Origin: 3107 sp965216225
GTDB lineage: Bacteria; Pseudomonadota; Alphaproteobacteria; Rhodobacterales; Rhodobacteraceae
NCBI GenBank assembly: GCA_965216225.1
Contig: CBDCFF010000027.1
Location: 1-64,000, forward strand
Reading direction: 5' to 3'
DNA length: 64,000 nucleotides
Shown here: piece by piece, positions 17,180 to 27,129 of the stretch
How positions within the stretch are numbered: position 1 is the stretch's first letter
How the letters are laid out: each line of letters starts with the position of its first letter
The notes under the pieces: model-generated
What the model was told of the DNA's origin: nothing
Databases searched by the model: none
What the model saw: only the letters and a program-made list of their open reading frames with translations
Translations under genes and position numbers: made by a program

Positions 17180-17846
17180 TGAAGTTGTCCTGCTTTTCTG
17201 GACAGGTTTGCGTCTCAGCCAAGATGCCTCCGGGTTAGGTTTCATGCCGCCTGGTTCATCTGTATCGCGCCAAAGTATGCGTCGTTGGGCGTCCGTTTAT
17301 CAAGCGCGGTGTGGGGCCGCTCAGCGTTGTAAAATCCGATCCAGCCGTCGATGACGCGCTTGGCCTGGAAACCATCCTGCAATTCATGCAGGTAGACGGC
17401 CTCGTGCTTGAGGGATCGCCACAGGCGTTCGATGAAGATGTTGTCGAGATACCGTCCACGACCATCCATTGAGATTTTGATCCTGGCTTCGGTCAGCATG
17501 GTGATCCAGCCTGTTCCCGTAAACCGGGAACCTTGATCGGTATTCATGATCCCGGGCTTGCCGCACTTGGCCAGAGCCTCGTTCAAAGCCTCGACACAGA
17601 AGCTGGCATCCAGCGTGTTTGACAACCGCCAGGACAGCACCTTGCGCGTGGCCCGGTCCATGATTGCGACCAGATAGAGGAACCCGCGCCGCACAGGGAT
17701 GCAGGTTATATCGCTGCACCGAACGTGGTTCGGGCGCGTGATCGACAGCTTTCTCAGCAGATACGGATAGATCGGGTGCTGAGGGTGCTTCTTGCTGGTG
17801 TCGGGTCCCTTGTAGAGGGCTTGCAGCCCCATGATGCCCATCAGGC
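17180..17846 (-). mobile_element. IS3-family fragment
   Basis: The outer end starts TGAAGTTGTCCTGC at 17180, directly at the cut in the IS256 transposase. It contains most of OrfB and is truncated at 17846 by an IS256 left end. OrfA is missing. Confidence 0.82.
17242..17842 (-). pseudogene. IS3-family transposase OrfB, N-terminally truncated
   Basis: About 200 residues of an rve-domain transposase. The DDE acids are visible in SDITCIPVRRG, MNTDQGSRFTG and DNIFIERLWRSLK, with the typical C-terminal FYNAERPHTALDKRTP. The N-terminal part of OrfB and all of OrfA are gone, replaced by IS256. Inactive. Confidence 0.88.
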
Positions 17847-18585
17847 GAGAGTGTCCGCTCCTCTGTGTATCTGTGATCTGTTCCATGCTTTGAGAGAGGA
17901 GCCATGACGATGACGATATCCAGGGAACTTCCGGACGAACTTCTGGAAGGCTGCGAGCGGCCTGAAGACCTGCCTGGCGATGCCGGGCTGCTGAAAGAGC
18001 TCAGGATCAAACTGATGGAGCGGATGCTTGGGGCCGAACTGACCGCGCATCCGGGCTATGAAGAAGGCAAGGATGCACCTCCGGGTCAGTCCAATCGGCG
18101 CAACGGCACAGCCGGCAAGCGCCTGAAGGGCCAGATCGGCGAGGCGCCGATTTCCGTGCCCCGTGATCGGGATGGCAGTTTTGAACCGGAACTGGTGAAG
18201 AAGGGCCAGACCCGGATCGACGGGATGGATGACAGGATCATCGGCCTCTATGCCGCCGGACGAGAGTGTCCGCGACATCCGCGCCCATCTTGAGGATATC
18301 TACGGTCTGCTGGTCTCGCCGGATTTGATCAGCCGCGTCACCGACGCCGTGCTCGACGAGGTGCGCGACTGGCAAAGCCGGGCGCTGGAGCGGATGTATC
18401 CGATCGTGATCTTCGACGCGCTGCGGGTGAAGATCCGCGACGCCGACAGCCGCATGGTGAAGAACAAGGCCCTCTACATCGCCCTGGGGGTCAGCCGGGA
18501 CGGCGTGCGCGAGGTCCTGGGCCTGTGGATCGCTGATAACGAGGGGGCCAAATTCTGGTTGTCGGTGATGAACGAGCTGAAGAAC
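17847..18585 (+). mobile_element. IS256-A fragment (left half)
   Basis: Begins with the left tip GAGAGTGTCCGCTCCTCTG at 17847 and contains the 5' half of the transposase gene. It ends at 18585 where the IS21 at 18586 begins. Confidence 0.92.
17904..18585 (+). pseudogene. IS256 transposase, frameshifted and truncated
   Basis: The first frame gives MTMTISRELPDELLEGCERP to IIGLYAAG; a second frame continues VRDIRAHLEDIYGL to MNELKN. At 18261-18267 the expected tgacc is replaced by gagagt, a +1 change that breaks the frame and creates a copy of the element's own tip (GAGAGTGTCC at 18262). The gene ends in IS21. Confidence 0.9.
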
Positions 18586-18748
18586 TGTCAATCGCAGTGT
18601 AAAAAGGGACCAGATCGCGGCGTAAAATGGGGCCACTGCGTTTGATGTTGTGTTGCGCTTTGGCGTGCGTGCTCATCACAAAGCTGAAGCGGGCCAAAGC
18701 GCATGCTGGCCGCATGGCCAGCATTTATCTGTCTTGGTTTTGGGCTGA

Positions 18749-19501
18749 CTATTGTCTGTTTTTGCGACTGTGTTTGAGCCGGTAACTCTCGCCATTCATC
18801 TCGAGGATGTGGACGTGATGGGTCAAACGATCCAGCAACGCGCCGGTAAGGCGTTCTGAGCCAAAGACCTCGGTCCATTCATCGAAGGGCAGGTTTGACG
18901 TTATGATGATGGATCCGCGTTCGTAACATTGAGATATGACCTCGAAGAGCAATTCTGCGCCGGATTTGCTGAGTGGCACGAAGCCCAACTCATCAATGAT
19001 CAAAAGATTTTGTGTGGTCAGCTGCTTTTGCAGGCGCTGTAATCTTCTCTCGTCCTGGGCTTCGATCAGATCGTGCACCAGTGCTGCCGCCGTCGTGAAG
19101 CGCACTTTCAACCCGCGCTGACATGCCGCCAATCCAAGACCTAAAGCGACGTGGGTTTTGCCGGTGCCCGATGGGCCAAGCGCGATTATGTTTTCCCTGC
19201 GATCGACGTAGTCACATCGCGCCAGCTCCATCGTTAGGGGCTTGTTCAAGTTGGGCATGATCTTGAAGTCAAAGCTATCGAGGCTTTTGGTGCTGGGGAA
19301 CTTCGCTGCCTTGATGCGCCGTTCAATCATCCGCCGTTCACGATCAATGAGTTCCATCTCACACAGACGCGCCAGATAGTGGACGTGATCTTTGTTCTCG
19401 GCAGCACAGAGCTGTGCCTGCTTGGCGTATTCACCTTGGAACGTTGGAAGGCGCAACTTCCTGAGGTGGTGATGCAGAAGGATTTGAGGGGCGTCGGTCA
19501 T
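18749..19501 (-). CDS. istB: IS21 helper ATPase IstB
   Basis: A 250-residue AAA+ ATPase that works with the transposase IstA to choose target DNA. Walker A is GPSGTGKTHVALGL and Walker B LLIIDELGFVPL, with sensor motif ITSNLPFDEW. The ATG at 19501 overlaps the istA stop (ATGA). An upstream in-frame start lies inside istA and is rejected. Looks intact. Confidence 0.95.
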   Translation of the reverse strand: MTDAPQILLHHHLRKLRLPTFQGEYAKQAQLCAAENKDHVHYLARLCEMELIDRERRMIERRIKAAKFPSTKSLDSFDFKIMPNLNKPLTMELARCDYVDRRENIIALGPSGTGKTHVALGLGLAACQRGLKVRFTTAAALVHDLIEAQDERRLQRLQKQLTTQNLLIIDELGFVPLSKSGAELLFEVISQCYERGSIIITSNLPFDEWTEVFGSERLTGALLDRLTHHVHILEMNGESYRLKHSRKNRQ

Positions 19502-20994
19502 GCTGTCCCTCCCATCAGGCTCATGTAACTGGATGGGCGCGTTGTGCCGACATTGGCTTTTGGCAGATAGGGATAGAAGTCCAAGTCCAATCGCGGTGGC
19601 CGCTTCTCGACCCGGCACAGCACAAGGTGTTTGACTGCATCATAGCCAATCGCGCCCATATCAATGGCCTGCTGGACTGCACCTTGCACAACATTCATAT
19701 CAAAGGTCTCCAGCAGGCGGAGGACCTGGACGTACTCTCGCTTGCCCGGTTTGCCCATGCGGGCCTCCAAAAGCCTATGTAAGGTGGCAAACACATCTGG
19801 CAGATCCCAGCCCTGCAACGGAGCGGCCTGATCCAAGGCCCCCACCTTCTGTTCAATCAAAGGCAAGAAGTGGAGCGGATCAAAGATCATATCCGCTAAC
19901 GCGTAGGATCGTTTGTGCCGTGCAATAATCTCGTTGCCGCAGCCAATGATGACCTCATGCACAAAGCCACGCACGTGAACGTCATGGTGGGCGTAGGCCA
20001 CCGGTACCGAGTAGTCATTGCTGCGATAGCGCACCATCGAGTTCGACGTGGCCCGTGTGCTGACATGATCGCAAGCCTCATATTCTGCGACAGGTAATCC
20101 CATCAGCGCATCCAAATCTGTCATCAGCCGCTCACCGATGGTCTTGCCGTGACCACGTAACGTCTCGCCCTGACGCGCAAGGCACTTGGTGTCCAAATGT
20201 GCGTTCAGATCATCAAAGCTGTCGAAACGCGGCGCGGGCACCATGAAGTTGCGGCGCGTGTATCCGACCATCCCCTCGACGTTGCCTTTGTCGTTTCCCC
20301 GCGCTGGCCTGCCGAACTTGTCATCGAACAGGTAATGCGATTGCAATTCTGTGAACCGCTGGGTGCGCACGCGCGTCCTGTCTCCCAGAATGTGGGCGAC
20401 TGCGATCTTCGTGTTGTCATACAGAATGGATTGAGGGATGCCGCCAAAAAACGCAAAGGCAGACACGTGGCCATCACAGAACGCCGCGGTTGTCTCGGCT
20501 GGATAACCCTTCACAAACACCGCATCGGAATGCGGCAGGCTCATCACGAAGAAATGGATCTTACATTCCACGCCGCCAATCACACCGAGGGTCTCGCCAA
20601 AATCAACCTGTGCATGGCCTGGGCGATGTGACAACGGAACAAATACCTCTTTAGTTCGCCGCTTTTGCTCACGAACGTAATACGTCACCGTGGTCAGGCT
20701 GCCGATATAGTTGTGTTCGTCGCGTAGGCGCTCAAAGATGCGCTTCGCTGTGTGCCGCTGCTTTTTGATCAGGGATTTGTCAGTCCGAAGGATCTCGTCA
20801 ATCAAGCCAACAAACCCATCAAGCGTCGGACGGCGCGCCGGTTCTGAACGCTGATATCCGGGCGGCAGCTCATGGCGCAGCATCTTTGCAATCGTCTTAC
20901 GATCTTTGTTGAAATAACGCGCAGCTTCCCGCGCGGACATGCCATCCTTCAAACACGCGCGGCGCACGCGGCTATAAATGTCCACAGAATACAT
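19498..20994 (-). CDS. istA: IS21 transposase IstA
   Basis: A 498-residue transposase with an N-terminal helix-turn-helix (GMSAREAARYFNKDRKTIAK) and an rve DDE core (GHAQVDFGETLGVIGG, SILYDNTKIAV, GNDKGNVEGMVGY). It overlaps istB by 4 bp. Apparently intact, so this IS21 may be able to move if its right end is complete. Confidence 0.95.
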   Translation of the reverse strand: MYSVDIYSRVRRACLKDGMSAREAARYFNKDRKTIAKMLRHELPPGYQRSEPARRPTLDGFVGLIDEILRTDKSLIKKQRHTAKRIFERLRDEHNYIGSLTTVTYYVREQKRRTKEVFVPLSHRPGHAQVDFGETLGVIGGVECKIHFFVMSLPHSDAVFVKGYPAETTAAFCDGHVSAFAFFGGIPQSILYDNTKIAVAHILGDRTRVRTQRFTELQSHYLFDDKFGRPARGNDKGNVEGMVGYTRRNFMVPAPRFDSFDDLNAHLDTKCLARQGETLRGHGKTIGERLMTDLDALMGLPVAEYEACDHVSTRATSNSMVRYRSNDYSVPVAYAHHDVHVRGFVHEVIIGCGNEIIARHKRSYALADMIFDPLHFLPLIEQKVGALDQAAPLQGWDLPDVFATLHRLLEARMGKPGKREYVQVLRLLETFDMNVVQGAVQQAIDMGAIGYDAVKHLVLCRVEKRPPRLDLDFYPYLPKANVGTTRPSSYMSLMGGTA

Positions 20995-21104
20995 CTCCCG
21001 CCCTCCGCATAAACGAAGGGCACAAACTGGCGGACTTTTAATCCGCTACAACTGCCAAACGCAGCCGCTTCTGTGGCCCAGTATTGCTCCGCGTTTTACA
21101 AACA

Positions 21105-21158
21105 TATCGCTTCCGAAACCGGCCCGAATACAATCGAGCCCTGATTGCGCGTGGTCAG
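21105..21158. other. Short unassigned stretch between IS21-A and IS5-A
   Basis: These 54 bp match neither neighbour. They may be a trace of the original target DNA; nothing further can be said. Confidence 0.4.
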
Positions 21159-21233
21159 CTGAGGGTCTTGATTTACCTCGCCAATCCGGTCTGAATCCGG
21201 TTCACTCCCGGCGCCTCGTGACTGGAGCGGCAG

Positions 21234-22071
21234 ATGGTCGGACAGCCGGGATTTTCTGACATGGATGACCGCCGGAAGCGGTCGAGCGATCCTGGCGATC
21301 AGTTGGAAGCCTGTGCCGGGGCGTCTGATTTCGAGATTTTCCGTGCGGATATTGTGAAGGCTCTGGCGTACTCGGACGGCTCGAAAGGCACCCGCCCGCC
21401 CTGTGACGTCGTGCTGATGTTCAGTATCCTGATTGTCCAGGCGCAAGACAATCCCGGTGATGACCGCGCAGGGTTCCTGATCCCGGACCGGCTGTCGTTC
21501 ATGCGTTTCCCCGGGCTCGGGTTGCATGACCGGGTTCCGGACGCGAAGACCATTCGGGTGTTCCGCGAGCGTCTGACCAGGGCAGGCGCGATCAAGGGGC
21601 TTTTCAGCCGGTTCGACGCGCGCTGCGCGAGGCCGGTTACATCGCGATGTCCGGTCGGACCGTCGCCAGTACGCCGGTCGCCGCGCCAGGGCAGCGCAAC
21701 ACGGTTGACGGGAAGACGGCTGTCAGGATGGGCAAGCCCGGCGACGAGATCTGGCCCGATGATCCGGCCAAAGCCGGGCAAAAAGACGTGGATGCACACT
21801 GGACCATCCAGTTCGCCCCAGTTCGCCCCAGTTCGCCAGGGCGCGCCCGCGCGAGGACGGCCCCGCGCCGCCCGACATCGCCATCCCGAGTTTCGGATAC
21901 AAGGCGCATTCCGGCATCGACAAGCGTTTCCGGTTCATCCGGCGATGGGATGTCACCAGTGCGGCGGCCGATGACGGGCGGATGCTGCGCCGGGGGCTGC
22001 TGGACGCCACCAACACCGGGTCAGGCGTCCGGGCGGACAGCGCCTGTCGCTCGATGAAGAACGAGGCGTTC
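21234..22071 (+). pseudogene. IS5-type transposase, multiply broken
   Basis: N-terminal MVGQPGFSDMDDRRKR, then DRLSFMRFPGLGLHDRVPD and RLTRAGAIKGLFSRFD, are typical of the IS5 single-ORF group. The frame breaks near 21620, with a second frame reading VTSRCP and a third near 21880 giving IPSFGYKAHSGIDKRF. IS21-B then interrupts it and the C-terminal part is deleted. Dead. Confidence 0.88.
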
Positions 22072-22198
22072 TGTAGCGCGACAATCAAGATGAGAAGTGC
22101 GCGTCAATCAGGATGAGAATCCTTGGTCGCGACGTTTGGGACGATGCCGGGCTTTTGTGCCGCGATCAAGGGGTTTGTTTTTTGATTGTCGCGGAGCG

Positions 22199-23008
22199 TC
22201 AATCAGCTTTGGTGTTTTCCGGTGTGGCTTTTTGTGCAGGCCTTCCCGGCCCCTTTGCCTTTTGTGCTGCTCTTCGCCGGTAGCTTTCGACATTCATCTC
22301 GAAGATGGTTGCGTGGTGCACGAGCCTGTCGACGGCGGCCAATGTCATGGCCGGGTCTGGAAAAATCGCATTCCACTCCCCGAAGGGCTGGTTGGCCGTG
22401 ATCAACATTGAGCGGCGTTCATATCTCGCGCTGATGAGTTCGAAGAGCACACTGGTTTCAGCCTGATCCTTGGTGACGTAGGTGATGTCATCGAGGATCA
22501 GCAGATGGAATTTGTCGAGCTTTGCAATGGCACTTTCGAGGACGAGATCGCGGCGGGCCTGTTGGAGTTTCTGGACCAGATCGGTGGTGCGGCTGAATAG
22601 GACGCGGTAGCCTTGCTCGACAAGGGCGAGCCCGATGGCTGAGCCGAGATGTGATTTGCCCACACCTGGCGGCCCAAACAGCAGGATGTTGCCGCCCTTT
22701 CCGATCCAGCTGTCGCCAGCGGTGATCGCACTGACATGGGCCTTGGACAGCATGGGGACGGCTGTGAAGTCGAAGGTGTCGATCGTTTTTCCGGGCAACA
22801 GGCGTGCCTGTGCGAGATGTCGCTCGATACGACGGCGATCTCGTTCAGCCAGTTCATGCTCCACCAGGGTGCTGAGCATCCGAGCGGCGGGCCAGCCTTC
22901 CTTGTCGGCTTGTTCCGCAAAGCGCGGCCATAGCGCCTTGATGGCTGGCAAGCGCAATTCGGTCAGAGCCAAGGTTAGGCGGGCGGTATCGGTCTGGGGC
23001 GATGTCAT
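22199..23008 (-). CDS. istB: IS21 helper ATPase IstB
   Basis: A 269-residue AAA+ protein: Walker A FGPPGVGKSHLGSA, Walker B LLILDDITYV, sensor ITANQPFGEW. It has a basic Lys/Pro-rich tail. Start ATG overlaps the istA stop. Identical in length and translation to the copy at 48111-48920. Belongs to a different IS21 species than 18749-19501. Confidence 0.95.
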   Translation of the reverse strand: MTSPQTDTARLTLALTELRLPAIKALWPRFAEQADKEGWPAARMLSTLVEHELAERDRRRIERHLAQARLLPGKTIDTFDFTAVPMLSKAHVSAITAGDSWIGKGGNILLFGPPGVGKSHLGSAIGLALVEQGYRVLFSRTTDLVQKLQQARRDLVLESAIAKLDKFHLLILDDITYVTKDQAETSVLFELISARYERRSMLITANQPFGEWNAIFPDPAMTLAAVDRLVHHATIFEMNVESYRRRAAQKAKGPGRPAQKATPENTKAD

Positions 23009-24525
23009 GCTGTCACCTCCTGAGCGGATGGCGTACCGCCGACCAACTGGTCGTAAGATGACAGGTCGGCCAGTTGCACCGCGACTTGGGGGAGTGCGTC
23101 TTGTGATGGGCTAAACACTGCGCGTAGGGCCGCCATGTCAGGCGGGCGCTTCTGGCGAAGGTCCTCCTCAAGCTGCGCTGCCAATTCAGCCTCGCAGCCC
23201 CGCTCGTGTGCCAGCGCCAGAAGATCGACAACCATGCGACACGCCGCCTTCTCACTGGTCTGCTCCAGCAGGAATGCGAACATGTTACGGAACGCCCGGC
23301 GCGGGAATAGCTGATCCCGATAGACCAGCCCCATCAGCGCCATGGGCTTTTTGCGCAAGGAGTGGATGACGTGGTGGTAATTGACCACGTGCCCATGGCT
23401 CCCGGTGCTCGAGGCTCGTCCGCGTGTCAGCGTTAGCAGGGCAGAGCTTCCCAGGAACAGCTCCAACCGATCATCGTAGAGCCGAACCCGCAGCTGATGC
23501 CCGATCAACCGGGATGGCACGGTGTAGAACACCTTGCGCAAGGTGAAGCCCCCGGAGGAAGTGACGCGCAACGTGATCTCCTCGTAATCCGTGGTCCGCC
23601 GCGTCGGCAAAGGTCTGAGGCTCGCACGTTCCGCATCGATACGCTTGGCATTGCGGGCGTTGATCCGGCCCACGATCTCGTCGATGAAGCGACGATAATC
23701 TTGCAAGCTTTCGAAGTCGCGCGACCCACGCATGACCAGCGCGTCCTCAATGGTGCGCTTCAGATGCCCATTGGGGCTCTCGATGGAACCGTTCTCGTGT
23801 GCGACGCCCTTGTTGTTGCGCGTCGGCGTCATTCCATAATGGTTGCACAGGGCGTCGAAGCGGTCGGTTAGATCGGCCCGGGATGACTTATCCAGGTTCT
23901 TGAAGGCCGCCGACAGGCTGTCAGTTCCATGATTGTGTGGCACGCCGCCGAGCGTCCAGAGGGCGTTCTGCAATCCCTCAGCCAGCGCCACATAGCTTTC
24001 GCCGCCCAGCACGACGTGGGCGTGCTGAAACCCGCTATAGGCAAGCCGGAAGTGATACAGTCGATGGCCCAGTGCCTCACCGGCAATGGTCACACCCAAC
24101 TTGCCCATGGCGGTGAAATCCGACAGGCCCATTTTGCCCGGTGTGTGGGTCTGCCGGAAAATGACGTCCTGTTCAGGGCCGTGTTCCGCATTCCAGGCGC
24201 GTATCCGTCGCTCCGGAGTCCGTCGGATGCCCGTACCCAGATCAGAATGCCGACGCAGAAGCTCCTCGTAAACCGCCACAGGTCGGATCCCCGGTGAGGA
24301 CCGCAGAAGCGGCACGACCTCCGCATCAAAAATGTCCGCCAGCGGGTCCGGACGCCGCCGGCCGCGAGGGGCCTTCTTCCGTGATGGTAAAATTGGGTCA
24401 GCTTGCAGCCGATAGCCCGTTGCCTGGCTGATCCCCGCCTTGGCAGCGGCAACGGCAACGGAATGGGTCGATCTGAGCGTCATGAAGAGCCTCATTTGTT
24501 GGTCAGTGACATGACAGCCCGGCAT
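23005..24525 (-). CDS. istA: IS21 transposase IstA
   Basis: A transposase of ~506 residues with an N-terminal helix-turn-helix region (VTDQQMRLFMTLRSTHSVAV, then AKAGISQATGYRLQ) and a DDE core (GLSDFTAMGKLGVT, HNHGTDSLSAAF, NGSIESPNGHLKRTIEDAL). Start at 24525 (MPGCHVTDQQ) is chosen by resemblance to IS21 relatives; a start 9 codons upstream is possible. Arg replaces Gln (LPSRKKAP against LPSQKKAP) relative to the other copy. Confidence 0.94.
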   Translation of the reverse strand: MPGCHVTDQQMRLFMTLRSTHSVAVAAAKAGISQATGYRLQADPILPSRKKAPRGRRRPDPLADIFDAEVVPLLRSSPGIRPVAVYEELLRRHSDLGTGIRRTPERRIRAWNAEHGPEQDVIFRQTHTPGKMGLSDFTAMGKLGVTIAGEALGHRLYHFRLAYSGFQHAHVVLGGESYVALAEGLQNALWTLGGVPHNHGTDSLSAAFKNLDKSSRADLTDRFDALCNHYGMTPTRNNKGVAHENGSIESPNGHLKRTIEDALVMRGSRDFESLQDYRRFIDEIVGRINARNAKRIDAERASLRPLPTRRTTDYEEITLRVTSSGGFTLRKVFYTVPSRLIGHQLRVRLYDDRLELFLGSSALLTLTRGRASSTGSHGHVVNYHHVIHSLRKKPMALMGLVYRDQLFPRRAFRNMFAFLLEQTSEKAACRMVVDLLALAHERGCEAELAAQLEEDLRQKRPPDMAALRAVFSPSQDALPQVAVQLADLSSYDQLVGGTPSAQEVTA

Positions 24526-24901
24526 GAACGATCCCCTTGCACAGAAAATCATTCCTTATCCGAGCCGGCCACAACCGTCAGGCCCGCCCCAAAAGGGCAA
24601 AACGCGTGTGCGGGGCCTCCCCAGTCGGGCTACGCCCTCCCTGCGAGCCCCCGCACACGCGTTCTCATCCTGATTGACGCTGGATTCTCACCTTGTTTGT
24701 CGCGCAGCAGCGTTCATGGAGCGGCGCGCTCGGCGGCGCCGTCACTGCCTGATCACAGGATGTATCCGCCCATAATTACGGAAAACCGCCCGGTTCGGGC
24801 GCAAATCATGCTGTCACACCGACAGAACCCAAAGACAGACAGCGTCGAGGGAATGCCGCTCTGGAATCAGCTCCAAAATCAAGATTGATAGAGATCCTCA
24901 G

Positions 24902-25263
24902 GTGTTGAAGGCCTTTTGTATGACAAGACACGCCCGCCAGGCACGCCGCCGATTGAAGTCCGTCGGGTTGAAGAGATCATTGCCCTGACGCTTGAACCAC
25001 CGCCGCATGAGGCAACGCACTGGACGGTGCGGGCCATGGCTTGGGTGGCGGGTATTGCAGCCTCGACGGTGCACACGATCTGGAAGGCCCATGGCCTTGC
25101 ACCGCACCGTTTTCGCCGGTTCAAACTGTCCAGCGATCCACGGTTTGTGGAGAAACTGCATGATATCGCTGGGCTTTACGTCTCCCCACCAGCCCACGCG
25201 GTGGTGCTGTCAATCGATGAAAAGTCGCAGATACAGGCGCTTGATCGTACTCAACCGGGATTG
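24902..25263 (+). pseudogene. IS630-type transposase, internal fragment
   Basis: Encodes GLLYDKTRPPGTPPIEVRRV, THWTVRAMAWVAGIAASTVH and SIDEKSQIQALDRTQPGLPM, the middle of an IS630 transposase with the first catalytic Asp (SIDEKSQ). Both ends are missing: IS5-A cuts the 5' side and an IS4 element the 3' side. Its closest relative in the window is at 39204-40297. Confidence 0.88.
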
Positions 25264-25772
25264 CCCATGGTACACGCCTCATGAGAACACAGGTTGTTTG
25301 ATTGGTGTCTTCGGGCATGTTTGTCGCCATGCCAGGAGAGCATTTTCAGGGTTGTGGATGAACCATCTCCGCAGAGCGTCGAGACCGGTTCGGAACCATG
25401 ATTTTTCCCGCCGGTTGTGTGTTTTGCGGCGGATTGCCGTTCGGCCCATGTCACGGCGAGGGCAATGACGGCGAGGAGGGTTGCGAGTTTGGCAGGATTG
25501 GTGATGTGGGTGTCCTCGATGTTGAAGCCGCGGGTCCTGGCGTCGGCGAAGAGACACCCGATGCCCCATCGGCGACGATAGAGATCGAGCGCACGCCGGG
25601 GGCCGTCAATATTCGTCGCGACAATGAGCGCTTCGCCACCCTCGATCCGCCTTGCCGCGAAACGCAGCCGGTTTTCCGGTTCCCTCGCCATGGTGCTCAG
25701 GCGGCCGGTCTAGGCGCCGTTACGGTATTTGCGCAGGAGCGTGCGGAACTGACGCAGGTGTCCATCTTCGGT

Positions 25773-27129
25773 GAGAGTGTCCGCTCTTCTGTGTATGAGT
25801 AATCTGTTCCATGCATCTGGAAAAGGAAGCAAGGCTGACGATTTCCAGGGAATTACTGTACGAGCTGTTGAAGGGCTGCGAGCGGCCCGAGGGTCTGCCT
25901 GGCGATGCCGGACTGCTGAGAGAGCCGAAGATCAAGCTGATGGAGCGGATGCCTGGGGCTGAGTTGACATCTCATCCGGGCTATGAGGAAGGCAAGGATG
26001 CGCCTCCGGGCCAGCCCAATCGACGCACCGGCGCCGCCGGCAAGCGCCTGAAGGGCCAGGATGGCGAGATGCCGCTTGCCGTGCCGCGTGATCGGGATGG
26101 CAGTTTCGAGCCCGAACTTGTCAGGAAGGGTCAGACAAGGATCGACGGCATTGATGACAGGATCATCGGGCTCCATGCCGCCGGTCTTTGCGTGCGCGAT
26201 ATCCGCGCCCATCCTGAAGAGGCATACGGCCCCCAGGTTTCTGCTGACCTGATCAGCCGGGTCACCGATGCCGTTCCGGATGAGGTGCGCGAGTGGCAAT
26301 CCCGGGCACTGGACCGGATGTGCCCCATCGTGATCTTCGACGCCCTGCGCGTGAAGATCAGGGACGCCGACAGCCGCATGGTCAGGAACAGGGCCGTCCA
26401 TGTGGCGCCCGGCGTTTCCCGCGACGGCGTGCGCGAGGTTCCGGGCCTGTGGATTGCCGGGAATGAGGGCGCCAGGTTCTGGCTATCGGTCATGAATGAG
26501 TTGAAGAACCGTGCCGTCCAGGACATCCTGATCGCCGTTGTGGACACTCTCCAGGGGCTTTCCCGAGGCGATCACGGCCGCTTTCCCCGAGGCCACGGTT
26601 CAGACCTGCATCGTGCATCTGGAGCGCCATTCTCCGAACTTCCGTGCCTGGAGGGACCGCAAATATGTGGCCACCGATCTGCGCCGGATTTACGGCGCGG
26701 CGACCGCCGACTCGACCGCCGACCCGGCCGCCGACTTGGCCGCCGATGAACTGGACGCATTCGAGGAAAAACGGGCCGGAAAACATGCCTCCATCGCCCC
26801 GGCCTGGCGCCGGGCGTGGCAAGAGGTGATACCGTTCCTTGCTTTCGACCCGGCGATCCGCAGGATCATCTGCACAACGAATGCCATGGAAAGCCTGAAC
26901 CGTGTGATCCGCAAATCCATCAGGACGCGCGGCTCGTTCCCGACCGGGGAGGCGGCGACCAGGCTGATCTGTCCGGCAATCCGGAACTTCGAAAAAGGAG
27001 GCAGAAACGTCCCGGAATGGTTTGCTGCCCGCAACCAGTTCGATATCATGTGCGAGGAGCGCTTCAATGCGTGACCATATCTGAAAACCGCATGGGACAG
27101 TGCAGATACACAGAGTTCATGACACTCTC
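25773..27129 (+). mobile_element. IS256 element, diverged copy inside IS4
   Basis: 1,357 bp with tips GAGAGTGTCCGCTCTTC (25773) and, on the minus strand from 27129, GAGAGTGTCATGAACTC. Complete in length but diverged from the other IS256 copies. The flanks (tcttcggt and tgagaaag) are not duplicated and the IS4 gene lost codons at the junction, so a deletion followed the insertion. Confidence 0.92.
25811..27074 (+). pseudogene. IS256 transposase with one frameshift
   Basis: The first frame runs MHLEKEARLTISRELLYELL to MNELKNRAVQDILIAVVD; the second from GFPEAITAAFPEATVQTCIV to CEERFNA. The +1 shift is at about 26545-26560. Otherwise the full mutator-type protein is there, including NAMESLNRVIRKSIRTRG. 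Compared with IS256-A it has a 12-residue insertion of Ala/Asp repeats (ADSTADPAADLAADELD). Confidence 0.9.

Larger units (their letters stand above)
18586..21104 (-). mobile_element. IS21-A element
   Basis: The left end TGTCAATCGCAGTGTAAAAA is followed by sub-repeats (GTAAAAAGGGACC, GTAAAATGGGGCC) typical of IS21 ends. The right end has a matching sub-repeat (TGTAAAACGCGGAGC on the minus strand, near 21100). It carries istA and istB. No target duplication is visible, and the sequence beyond 21104 is not IS256, so one flank was rearranged. The right boundary is approximate. Confidence 0.85.
22072..24709 (-). mobile_element. IS21-B copy 1, intact, inside IS5-A
   Basis: 2,638 bp with ends TGTAGCGCGACAATC (22072) and, on the minus strand from 24709, TGCTGCGCGACAAAC. 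Perfect 6-bp duplication gcgttc (22066-22071 and 24710-24715). A copy of the same length lies inverted at 46410-49047 with one visible amino-acid difference in IstA. Recent insertion. Confidence 0.96.
21159..24901 (+). mobile_element. IS5-A copy 1, interrupted by IS21-B
   Basis: The ends CTGAGGGTCTTGAT (21159) and, on the minus strand from 24901, CTGAGGATCTCTATC match the ends of the copy at 50399-54630. An IS21-B (22072-24709) sits inside with the duplication gcgttc. Compared with the other copy, ~200 bp after GAGCGGCGCG (near 24730) are deleted, removing the transposase C-terminus. Confidence 0.88.
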
